This document shows positions 42,501 through 53,572 of a DNA stretch of 64,000 nucleotides, in pieces; position 1 is the stretch's first letter, and each line of letters starts with the position of its first letter. Location: positions 558,001 to 622,000 of the forward strand of contig VIIQ02000600.1 of the NCBI GenBank assembly GCA_007449985.2, given 5' to 3'. The notes beneath the pieces were generated by a model that was given only the letters and a program-made list of their open reading frames with translations, made no database searches and was not told the origin of the DNA. This DNA is from Desmodesmus armatus. Taxonomy: Eukaryota > Chlorophyta > Chlorophyceae > Sphaeropleales > Scenedesmaceae. The position numbers and the translations under genes are program-made.

Positions 42501-45200
42501 CACCTGGGAGGGTGGAGGGGGGGGGGAACAGCAGAGCCAGCATTGGCGACAGCGCATTGGTTGAACTGCGCAAGATATGCCCGCAGCGACCACAAGAACC
42601 CCACTGAGCCGCAGCGCCACCAGCAGCAGTATATGGTCGCAGTTTGCAATGCCCAGCAGCAATGCATTGAACTAGCACCATGTCAGCCACCAGCATCTAC
42701 GAGTCACTGTGCCCCGCAGGTCAGCTGCCCGTCATCAGGTAGACTATCAACTCCTCCTCAGCACAGCTTTATACTCGCCAAGCATCATTGATGACCACAC
42801 CCCCTACCTGGCACAACGTGGTACTTCAGTGTCTCCACAAGGTCCTCCCTGGAGGGAATACCCTTTGCGATTGCCTTGCTGAAGGCGTCGTTGTTGGGCA
42901 CATACACGGTGGCGTCCAGGCCTTTTTCAGGTTGGAGCGTAGGGGTGAGGCCCGCATACTCAACGGCGTAACAGAATACAGACACACGCCAAAAGCGGTG
43001 TCGGCACATGGCGTCAAAGGACATGTAGTAGGCGTCTGGGAGGGACGAGTGGGACAGGGGGAGGTGAACAGGGGTGGAAAGGTGTTGGTCAGTCACGTTG
43101 CTCACCAGCAGCGCCTTGTCCAAGAGGTGGAACACATCTTAGAGTGCATTTATGGGACGATGTGGTTGTGTAGTGGAGGCTGCCATACATTATATATCAG
43201 GCGTCAAGAAAGGGCTGGCATTGTATTCCCGAAGCAACAGCTACAGGTGTGTGTAACCTAGATGAAATACATTTCCAGTTTGCATGGCATGCATTGTGAT
43301 GGGGACCAAGCCGGCCCGGCAGCATGTGCCAACATGAATGTGTGTCAATCGTGCATCTGCAAGCTCGCTTGATCACAGCAAATGCACAGCTGCTGCATTG
43401 AATGCAAATGCACAGCAAAATGCAAACGCACAGCAAAATGCACAGCATTGCGAAGCGCAGCAAATGCAAATTGTACAGCAAGCTTTTGCGGCAAAATGCA
43501 TCGCAAACGCAGACGCACAGCAACATGCACAGCAAATGGAAAATGCACAGGAGATTTCTGCACTCGCACTTCCACAGACACTGCACCGACACATCTCAGC
43601 ACAAAAGCGAGTGTGTACACTCACCGCCCATGAGGACCCTGTCAATGGGCAGCACCCTCTTGTTGCTGTCCAACTCAAAGGCTGTGCCCACATTGGCGGT
43701 GACGTTCTGTGGGCCTGTGACCCTCACACCGCCGCCAGAGCGCTTGAATTCGAGGTCATCACCCCTGGCCTTGGTGGTGGCCATGGTGGAGACATTACGG
43801 CTTTGTTTGCCTTGCTCAAAGATGTTGGCCCCAAGCACTGCAAAGGGCAGCAGCAGCGATAACAAACGAAGGCAGTGAGCAACTTCGTGTGATGTGCTGT
43901 GCAACTTGCTGTGCACGCCCTATGCTCTATCCTCTTCCCCTGCAATCAACACCCCCCGGCACTCATGCCGCAGGCGACGTTCACGCCGTGAAGTGACTGT
44001 TGATGGTTTTGACAGCCTACTGATCAAAAGTTACATCAATCTGTGATAAGAAGCATTCGGGGTATATTAAAACCCTGAAGCCCAAGCCCTAGGCGTGGCA
44101 CATACGCCTCCTAATGGCACCCTCTCCCTTGCAATAACATGCCGCCACATGCCCCCACTGCCCTCCCCCTCTTACCATCTTCGCCCAGCAGAGTGTGCTG
44201 TGCCACCAGCTGCTTGGCAAGGAGGGGTCGCTGCTTGAGCTCGTCCACGGTCAGGTTCATATCTCTCAAGAAGGCCCTGATGGCGGCGTCAGTGGGCCTG
44301 CACATTGCGCGGGGGGGGGGGGGGATGCTGGTGAGGTTGCATCAAGTATATTTCTGGGGGAAGGGGGTGTTCCCAGGAGGGTCTCTGGTCTTGGTGTGAC
44401 CGCCGTGTGAGCGTGTACCAGGTTGGAATGCACACAGGCTTGCACAATCAGGCATTTATTGTGTGCGCGTCATTGTGTGCGCGCGTGTGTGGGTGGAGTG
44501 GGGGGGGGGGGGTGATCAAGGAAGGCTTGTTTTAATGTTTCAAGGTTGCTGTGCTGGAAAGGGAGTAGCTGTTGTGACGTCACTTGTCGACAGTTGAGAA
44601 GCCTCGTGCAGCTGTAGGAAGGGACCATGAGTGCGTCTTTCACCAGCAGGGCGTTTGCACAGCACCATAAAGCTGTAATTTGGGTCAAAAACAAGATTGG
44701 GCATGTATCCTGGCGCACGGTGTAGCCTCCGCATTTTGCCATGTGCCACGAAAGCACTGCCATCAACGCACGGCTGCTGTCCAAAACCCGAAGTGCGCAC
44801 GCTAGCCGATATATGCCACTCAAGAAATACTCACAGAAGGAAAGTAGCCCGGGCATCGGGGTTTGAGGCAGGCTTGGTGACGTTTGCGATGTCAAGCAAC
44901 GCTGAAGCAAGCGTGAGGTTGTTCCTTGACAGTGCACCAGCGACATCTGTTGACTGCCCGTTCTGCTGGTTCCTTGTCTGACCCTGCAGCCAAGAGTCCA
45001 GAACAGTACTCCGTCAGTCCATGCATGGAGCCATATGGCTATGACGGGGTCGATGCTGATCCGTGACGTTTGAAAGTGGTCCTGTGAGCGCACTTCAACG
45101 TACTTGAACATCACAGAGTCAAGTCCCTCAACAGGAATAAGCTCACCTGAGCGCCAACGACGCACAGAGTCAGCAGTAGCACTGCCGACGCGCACTTCAT
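38932..45200 (-). CDS. Fasciclin-like (two FAS1 domains) secreted protein, copy A
   Basis: Exons: 45200-45147, 44983-44835, 44297-44176, 43837-43625, 43137-43106, 42958-42808, 42503-42419, 40417-39894, 39005-38932 (TGA); 467 aa, all phases consistent. Exon 1 encodes the signal peptide MKCASAVLLLTLCVVGAQ. FAS1 domain 1: LASALLDIA, ATFLLPTDAAIRAFLRDMN, AKQLVAQHTLLGE, NVTANVGTAFELD, VLPIDRVL. Domain 2: VFHLLDKALLYAGL, ATVYVPNNDAFSKAI, VETLKYHVVPG, ANVHVGKAIVHGIGSVLAF. These are the H1 and 'YH' motifs of FAS1 adhesion domains found in algal and plant cell walls and matrices. Many N-glycosylation sequons are present, and a Ser/Thr/Gly-rich tail follows. Intron 7 (42418-40418) carries the 1250-bp TTAA element. 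The last exon lies outside the duplicated segment, so only this copy can make the full C-terminus (that short exon is my own splice prediction). Confidence 0.8.
40535..41784. mobile_element. Non-autonomous TTAA-inserting element (piggyBac-like MITE), 1250 bp
   Basis: The ends are GGTGACACATATGTAAT and its exact reverse complement, extending imperfectly through AGGGGGTGC (about 28 bp). TTAA flanks both sides (40531-40534 and 41785-41788). The equivalent place in copy B (near 49216) has a single TTAA between the same flanks, which is a clean empty site. TTAA target duplication and precise junctions are the hallmark of piggyBac elements, although the terminal bases differ from the canonical CCC start. 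No transposase-like frame is present inside. It sits in intron 7 of fasciclin copy A. Confidence 0.85.
42166..42203. repeat. Short degenerate telomere-like tract in a fasciclin intron
   Basis: ATTAGGGTCTAGGGTTTAGGG resembles a plant/algal TTTAGGG tract in about three degenerate units; an equivalent lies near 49618-49650 in copy B. It is too short to argue for telomeric origin. Confidence 0.4.
43378..43552. repeat. Intronic minisatellite with AAATGCACAGC core
   Basis: Repeated AAATGCACAGC / AAACGCACAGC units fill much of fasciclin intron 4 between exons at 43625 and 43137. The same array is at about 50824-50998 in copy B. Confidence 0.8.
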
Positions 45201-46130
45201 GACGTTGCTTTTGCGTTTTCTGCTGTGTGCTGACTTTCTTGGTAAGGAATAATCGAAAACGTCTTGTTGTTGCACGTTGCAGTAGCCTCTGGGACCACGG
45301 GTGTTGTGCTATATGACAAGGAACAAGGAAGGCCACATACGTCATGATGTGTCATCATGACGGGCATGACATGATGCGTGGTTCTACGCCACAAAAATGT
45401 GGTTATGGTCGCGAAGCCCGTAGAAATCTGTAGGCAATTACGCGTTTTTCCACGTTCGGGTGTGACACTGGACGAGAACTGGCCTCGTAGGTGGTGTACG
45501 TCACTGTACCATGTGACTCAGCTGCGTATACTCGGAAGACACTTACATCGGAAGAATCGAAATGAAGACACACGGCCTTAGCGAAAACACACTGATGCCT
45601 CTGACAGAAACATGGGTTGATTACAACGCCATTGAACGGGCTGCAGCAGTCCCGCGCAGGATCACGGAGCGGATTCCGAATTCCACATTCCACGTTCCAA
45701 ATTTATCGCCAAGATGAAACGTTGGCGGGTGCTTCTTTCAACGACCAAAACCAACCAACACGTGTCGTCACTCCCGACTACTGCCGCCACTACTGCCTGC
45801 TACTGGTGCTGCCCCTCATAGCACCACGCCTGCTTCCGACCAGTCCCACCGCAACTCATCCGCTGCTGCTGCTTGCTGCTGCTGCTGTTGGTGCCTGGGC
45901 TTGCTCTCACCCAGATTGGTGACAGGCACCCCAACCTTGCCCACTGCGCTCAACACTGCTCGGGCAGAGTCACCACCTGCGCACACACATTGAAAACACA
46001 GGTGACCGTTGTTTGGGCACACAATGTGATCACACATGTGTCCATGACGCCGACCACTCAGCCCCTCGTGTTGACAGTGCAACGAACAAGAAGCAGCCGA
46101 AGCAACACAACGCGCAAATGGGGATCAGCT
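45201..46130. other. Fasciclin copy A upstream region
   Basis: About 930 bp between the fasciclin start and the stop of the neighbour fragment; it should include the fasciclin promoter and the neighbour's 3' UTR. A GCTGCTGCTT run lies near 45860-45890. No gene is supported. Confidence 0.5.
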
Positions 46131-46606
46131 TCACAAGCAGTCCATGCAACCATGAGCAGCAGCGCAACCCCGCAGCTGTTTTGTTTCTTCCTTGCGCAGT
46201 CGCTCGGCCTCCTTCAGCAACGCCAGCTGTTCCTGCTGGTACCTGAACTGCTCCAGCGACCCATTGTGCTGCGGCGGCGCAGCAGGCGCGCTGGGTGCTG
46301 GGCTGGGGGGCACTGGCAGCCGGGACATGCTGGGTCCCACGCGCTTCAGGTCCCACACAGCAATGCCAGGCTCAGGCTCTGGCGCTGCAAACATGGCCTG
46401 CGCTAACAGAGCTAACAGAGCTGCGTTGCTGTTGCTGCGGGTACCACCGCTGCCATGGGGGCTCCCCACCTGTGGTGCTGCTGCTGGCTCCTCTGCTGCC
46501 AGCAAGTCTGCCGCCTGACCTGCCATGCCAGTCCCAGCAACAGCGCTTGACCCCCGCTTGCGGGTGCGGTGCTTGCCACCATTTGATCCTGGAGTTGCAC
46601 TGTCTG
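46131..46606 (-). pseudogene. Truncated duplicate of the neighbour gene's last exon
   Basis: It is the same sequence as 53573-54039 in copy B, ending at the TGA at 46131-46133. The 5' part of the exon and all upstream exons are missing, because homology stops at 46606 inside the stretch that encodes DSATPGSN. One 9-bp unit (GCTAACAGA) is present twice here and once in copy B. The frame continues upstream into unrelated PHD-finger-like sequence. Confidence 0.75.
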
Positions 46607-47056
46607 TGACAGGCATTGCAAAGCAGTCCAGGTGAAAACCATGCTGGCAACTGTCGCACAGCACCATGGCCTCCAAGCTCAACCGTCTTGGCCACATCCA
46701 AGGCCTACTGTATATGGGACTATGGCACTACCCTCTGACTGTGAGTGTGTTTGCTGCATGGTTGGTGCCGACGCCACTGCTTGCTGCCTGTGCGGCCCCA
46801 TTGCTAGGTGTTGAGCACCTTGCTGCACCTGCGGGCAGGTGAAAACGCAAACTGGTGTGAGAGGCACTATCCGCATGCAAGGTATTCAATGAGCTTTAGA
46901 AGGTACCAGAATGTCAACCAAGGTGGATGGTGGCATTGCACAGGAGCATCGGGTCAAGTTGTGAAAATGCATGTGCGGTGGCTGCAGCAAGCAGCAATGG
47001 GATGCACTGTCCTATGAGTCACCATCACATATACGAGTCACAACCAATAAATACCA

Positions 47057-47081
47057 ATATTGAGTGAAGTTCACTCAATAT
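47057..47081. repeat. 25-bp palindrome
   Basis: ATATTGAGTGAA, one G, then TTCACTCAATAT: a perfect 12-bp inverted repeat around a single base. No coding context; it could be a protein-binding site or chance. Confidence 0.9.
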
Positions 47082-47439
47082 GACGACAGAGCAGTCTGTT
47101 ATGGTGTTGCAAGGGGCTGTATGAGGGCCAATGTAACCTCATGTATCTGACATGCATGGGGACAGGTAAGAAAACTGAAAATGGTGTTGAGCAGGGTTGT
47201 ATTGCACTAAGGTTGGGGCGACTGAGGCTGTTAGCTAGTAGTACAGCCATATTTGCTTAATATGGTCACCACCATAGTACCATGTTGTTAACAAGTGTCG
47301 CAAGTCATGACAAGTGTTGCAAGTCATCCAGCAGTCTGGAGTGGGTGTAGTTACATCAAAAGCTATGTAACGCACTCGCCATCTTTTATGAGCAACTGAC
47401 TGCTATGCCAACTTACCAACCGCAAAAAAAAAACTTACC

Positions 47440-47622
<183 letters not shown>

Positions 47623-48582
47623 GTGACAATTTAGTATGACAGCATCATGAAAAACAACTGAAAAGTAATGATTATGATACCACTTTGCCACACATAAAAT
47701 ACGATGAACCAAGGACGACACAGACACCAGCAAGTTGAATCAAATCACCAATACCAAATTGGTATTTGAATCAAATTACAGCCGATAGTATAGGGTCCCT
47801 GTGCCAATAGTATGGGGTCCCCGTGCCGGATCACCTGCTAATGAGTGCAGGTTAGTAGAGGATACACTTTTGAGGTTGTGCAACTTACCGTCACTGCAAG
47901 CATGCACAGCGGCTGTGCAGGCCAGCACATGCATGGAGGCCACAATGCGTTGCAGACAGAATGAAACGTTTTGACTCATGTCGAGACACAACGTCACTGA
48001 TGCGCACACATTCATCCTGCACAACTTGTGTCGCACAACATTTGGCATCACAGCCACCACGAAACAGTCAGCCAACTGGAATTCAGACGACAAGCAGGAC
48101 ATGACAGTCTGTGTGCACTTCATCATCTGCACAGGCTGCCAAATGCCCCAGCTTTCACTTCCAGCCGTCCACTTCGTTGTCCTCAAAGCTGCTGTCAATA
48201 GCCGTCTCATCAGCAACTAGCAGCAGCAACAGCAGCAGCAGCAGCAGCAGCAGCACGAGTCAGCTTCCAGAGACAGCAAAGTTTCAAGCCATGTGCATCA
48301 ACCATGAGATGTCATAATGCATTTACGACCAAAGCTTTCAACAGAGCAGAGAGAAAAGCTGTGACTCAGGTGGCAGCTGTCCTGCTCAAAGTTGCTGTAG
48401 CCTGCAAGGCCCCCACTCCATGCATAATCCTCAAACACACACTGGCAGGTGGGCACTCGTCAGGCATCTGACATGTTCTCTGCTAGGGTGTGGACAACAT
48501 ATAGCAGAGCTCTGAGTGCTGCGTACGGTCAGCTGCATGCCCTTGCAAGTTGATTGCCCCAACACCTCCAGCACACACTTAC

Positions 48583-51500
48583 TTGCAACTCCGCGGTTGG
48601 TTGCAGTGCGCACCCTGGTGTTGCCAAACACCGCGTTGCGGATGTCCGAGCTCGCTTGGTTACCCGCAATGGTGGGCCCGTCCTGACTACCTGAGTTGTA
48701 GGTGCCGGAGCCGCCGCCTGAGGTACTCTGCAGCAGCTTGCGGTTGCCGCCAGTGTCGGTGGTGGTGGCAGCCGCAAGATTTGCGGTTGGGATAGCCATC
48801 CTGCCAGAACCAGCAGTGCTGCTTCTTGGGCCAGTAGAGGTGGCGTTGGGGCTGACGCTCAAGACATTCAGTGGCACCATGTCGGCGGCCATCGTGGAGG
48901 TGTTGGAGCCATTCTTCACAAGGTCTGTAGCTGAAGTGGCGTTGAATGCGAGGACAGACCCGATGCCGTGGACAATTGCCTTGCCCACGTGCACGTTGGC
49001 CTTCATCACTGACACAGGCTCGCCAGCAGCTGGGATGACATCAATAAAGACCCAGTCATATGCACCTTTGCCAGCCTCTGAGGAGTTGCGGGAGTTGCGG
49101 GAGGGCCTGCGGAGAGGCATGCAAGAGGGAGTGTGAGGTAGACTGCACCCTTCCGCGCCAGTCGTCAGTCGTCAACTTGCAACTTGGACCTCATTCCTCA
49201 AAATTTGGGGATGTATTATTAAACAGTGCCCACTCCATATAATCAAACTACGTGTGCCAACCCATATCTTGTAACACCAATCATACATCATACTCATTTC
49301 AGGCCACCCAATCAGCCTGACCTATCATGTTTTGCCTGAAGGAACAGTACAGGACATGCTGCTGTAGTGGTATATCATATATGGTATATCACCATATCAA
49401 AACACATGCTGTTTGGGCACATATAACCCCGCACTTGCTGCAGACCAAGTTGGAGCCATTGCTGTTGCAAGCGTGTCCCAAGACGAGGATACATCCCAAT
49501 CCCCATGGTAGCCGAGTACAAAACTTGCAGAGCCTACTTTACTTGAAGACAGCTACTCACTGTGCAAGATGGATACTATGCAAACTTCAAGCCACACCCC
49601 ACCCATGTTCCCTAATTAAGGATTAGGGTCTAGGGTTTTAGGTATAAGATACTTAAACCATGCCGTCTGCATATATTCTGCCCTGCCTCCCAAGCCCCCA
49701 AGCAACATCTCCCACCGGTCAATGCTCTTCAAGTCGCCAGCCACAAGGCACATGATTGGTGTGGTACACTGTCGGGTCATACACTGAAGTTGACAAGGGC
49801 TTGAGTGTACTACACTACTAAACCAGTGGTTCACAATAGACATGGTGTGTGTCCACCCCTCCTGACCTTGTGTATGTGACGGTAATGTTCCTGCCTTGAA
49901 GGGTCTTGGAGGAGGAGTTGGTCGTCAAATCAATAGGCAGCTCCTTGGCACCTGGGAGGGTGGAGGGGGGGGGACAGCAGAGCCAGCATTGGCGACAGCG
50001 CATTGGTTGAACTGCGCAAGATATGCCCGCAGCGACCACAAGAACCCCACTGAGCCGCAGCGCCACCAGCAGCAGTATATGGTCGCAGTTTGCAATGCCC
50101 AGCAGCAATGCATTGAACTAGCACCATGTCAGCCACCAGCATCTACGAGTCACTGTGCCCCGCAGGTCAGCTGCCCGTCATCAGGTAGACTATCAACTCC
50201 TCCTCAGCACAGCTTTATACTCGCCAAGCGTCATTGATGACCACACCCCCTACCTGGCACAACGTGGTACTTCAGTGTCTCCACAAGGTCCTCCCTGGAG
50301 GGAATACCCTTTGCGATTGCCTTGCTGAAGGCGTCGTTGTTGGGCACATACACGGTGGCGTCCAGGCCTTTTTCAGGTTGGAGCGTAGGGGTGAGGCCCG
50401 CATACTCAACGGCGTAACAGAATACAGACACACGCCAAAAGCGGTGTCGGCACATGGCGTCAAAGGACATGTAGTAGGCGTCTGGGAGGGACGAGTGGGA
50501 CAGGGGGAGGTGAACAGGGGTGGAAAGGTGTTGGTCAGTCACGTTGCTCACCAGTAGCGCCTTGTCCAAGAGGTGGAACACATCTTAGAGTGCATTTATG
50601 GGACGATGTGGTTGTGTAGTGGAGGCTGCCATACATTATATATCAGGCGTCAAGAAAGGGCTGGCATTGTATTCCCGAAGCAACAGCTACAGGTGTGTGT
50701 AACCTAGATGAAATACATTTCCAGTTTGCATGGCATGCATTGTGATGGGGACCAAGCCGGCCCGGCAGCATGTGCCAACATGAATGTGTGTCAATCGTGC
50801 ATCTGCAAGCTCGCTTGATCACAGCAAATGCACAGCTGCTGCATTGAATGCAAATGCACAGCAAAATGCAAACGCACAGCAAAATGCACAGCATTGCGAA
50901 GCGCAGCAAATGCAAATTGTACAGCAAGCTTTTGCGGCAAAATGCATCGCAAACGCAGACGCACAGCAACATGCACAGCAAATGGAAAATGCACAGGAGA
51001 TTTCTGCACTCGCACTTCCACAGACACTGCACCGACACATCTCAGCACAAAAGCGAGTGTGTACACTCACCGCCCATGAGGACCCTGTCAATGGGCAGCA
51101 CCCTCTTGTTGCTGTCCAACTCAAAGGCTGTGCCCACATTGGCGGTGACGTTCTGTGGGCCTGTGACCCTCACACCGCCGCCAGAGCGCTTGAATTCGAG
51201 GTCATCACCCCTGGCCTTGGTGGTGGCCATGGTGGAGACATTACGGCTTTGTTTGCCTTGCTCAAAGATGTTGGCCCCAAGCACTGCAAAGGGCAGCAGC
51301 AGCGATAACAAACGAAGGCAGTGAGCAACTTCGTGTGATGTGCTGTGCAACTTGCTGTGCACGCCCTATGCTCTATCCTCTTCCCCTGCAATCAACACCC
51401 CCCGGCACTCACGCCGCAGGCGACGTTCACGCCGTGAAGTGACTGTTGATGGTTTTGACAGCCTACTGATCAAAAGTTACATCAATCTGTGATAAGAAGC

Positions 51501-52644
51501 ATTCGGGGTATATTAAAACCCTGAAGCGCCAGCCCTAGGCGTGGCACATACGCCTCCTAATGGCACCCTCTCCCTTGCAATAACATGCCGCCACATGCCC
51601 CCACTGCCCTCCCCCTCTTACCATCTTCGCCCAGCAGAGTGTGCTGTGCCACCAGCTGCTTGGCAAGGAGGGGTCGCTGCTTGAGCTCGTCCACGGTCAG
51701 GTTCATATCTCTCAAGAAGGCCCTGATGGCGGCGTCAGTGGGCCTGCACATTGCGCGGGGGGGGGGGGGGGGGGATGCTGGTGAGGTTGCATCAAGTATA
51801 TTTCTGGGGGAAGGGGGTGTTCCCAGGAGGGTCTCTGGTCTTGGTGTGACCGCCGTGTGAGCGTGTACCAGGTTGGAATGCACACAGGCTTGCACAATCA
51901 GGCATTTATTGTGTGCGCGTCATTGTGTGCGCGCGTGTGTGGGTGGAGTGGGGGGGGTGATCAAGGAAGGCTTGTTTTAATGTTTCAAGGTTGCTGTGCT
52001 GGAAAGGGAGTAGCTGTTGTGACGTCACTTGTCGACAGTTGAGAAGCCTCGTGCAGCTGTAGGAAGGGACCATGAGTGCGTCTTTCACCAGCAGGGCGTT
52101 TGCACAGCACCATAAAGCTGTAATTTGGGTCAAAAACAAGATTGGGCATGTATCCTGGCGCACGGTGTAGCCTCCGCATTTTGCCATGTGCCACGAAAGC
52201 ACTGCCATCAACGCACGGCTGCTGTCCAAAACCCGAAGTGCGCACGCTAGCCGATATATGCCACTCAAGAAATACTCACAGAAGGAAAGTAGCCCGGGCA
52301 TCGGGGTTTGAGGCAGGCTTGGTGACGTTTGCGATGTCAAGCAACGCTGAAGCAAGCGTGAGGTTGTTCCTTGACAGTGCACCAGCGACATCTGTTGACT
52401 GCCCGTTCTGCTGGTTCCTTGTCTGACCCTGCAGCCAAGAGTCCAGAACAGTACTCCGTCAGTCCATGCATGGAGCCATATGGCTATGACGGGGTCGATG
52501 CTGATCCGTGACGTTTGAAAGTGGTCCTGTGAGCGCACTTCATCGTACTTGAACATCACAGAGTAAGTCCCTCAACAGGAATAAGCTCACCTGAGCGCCA
52601 ACGACGCACAGAGTCAGCAGTAGCACTGCCGACGCGCACTTCAT
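48583..52644 (-). CDS. Fasciclin-like protein, copy B, lacking the terminal exon
   Basis: Exons equivalent to copy A: 52644-52591, 52428-52280, 51743-51622, 51283-51071, 50583-50552, 50404-50254, 49951-49867, 49106-48583, with identical phases and no disabling changes. Both FAS1 domains and the signal peptide are intact. Missense differences include Cys to Ser in domain 2 (NSCSK to NSSSK), and Asn to Asp, Ser to Pro and Arg to Gln in the tail. The donor after 48583 (GTAAGT) is intact, but the duplication ends at 47811, before the position of the ninth exon, and the spacer beyond shows no substitute. The transcript must therefore read through or use a new 3' end, giving a product of about 443 residues plus intron-encoded ones. 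Confidence 0.75.
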
Positions 52645-53572
52645 GACGTTGCTTTTGCGTTTTCTGCTGTGTGTTGTCTTTCTTGGTAAGGAATAATCGA
52701 AAAAGTCTTGTCGTTGCACGTTGCAGTAGCCTCTGGGACCACGGGTGTTGTGCTATATGACAAGGAACAAGGAAGGCACATACGTCATGAATGTCATCAT
52801 GACGGGCATGACATGATGCGTGGTTCTACGCCACAAAAATGTGGTTATGGTCGCGAAGCCCGTAGAAATCTGTAGGCAATTACGCGTTTTTCCACGTTCG
52901 GGTGTGACACTGGACGAGAACTGGCCTCGTAGGTGGTGTACGTCACTGTACCATGTGACTCAGCTGCGTATACTCGGAAGACACTCACATCGGAAGAATC
53001 GAAATGAAGACACACGGCCTTAGCGAAAACACACTGATGCCTCTGACAGAAACATGGGTTGATTACAACGCCATTGAACGGGCTGCAGCAGTCCCGCGCA
53101 GGATCACGGAGCGGATTCCGAATTCCACATTCCACGTTCCAAATTTATCGCCAAGATGAAACGTTGGCGGGTGCTTCTTTCAACGACCAAAACCAACCAA
53201 CACGTGTCGTCACTCCCGACTACTGCCGCCACTACTGCCTGCTACTGGTGCTGCCCCTCATAGCACCACGCCTGCTTCCGACCAGTCCCACCGCAACTCA
53301 TCCGCTGCTGCTGCTTGCTGCTGCTGCTGTTGGTGCCTGGGCTTGCTCTCACCCAGATTGGTGACAGGCACCCCAACCTTGCCCACTGCGCTCAACACTG
53401 CTCGGGCAGAGTCACCACCTGCGCACACACATTGAAAACACAGGTGACCGTTGTTTGGGCACACAATGTGATCACACATGTGTCCATGACGCCGACCACT
53501 CAGCCCCTCGTGTTGACAGTGCAACGAACAAGAAGCAGCCGAAGCAACACAACGCGCAAATGGGGATCAGCT
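52645..53572. other. Fasciclin copy B upstream region
   Basis: Duplicate of 45201-46130 with small differences; presumably promoter and neighbour 3' UTR. No gene was seen. Confidence 0.5.

Larger units (their letters stand above)
39090..46606. repeat. Tandem segmental duplication, copy A
   Basis: It matches 47811-54039 almost base for base apart from the inserted element at 40535-41784 and small indels. The segment holds fasciclin exons 1-8, the intergenic spacer and the 3' part of the upstream neighbour gene. Homology starts at TATGGGG (39090/47811) and ends at TGTCTG (46601-46606/54034-54039). Confidence 0.95.
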
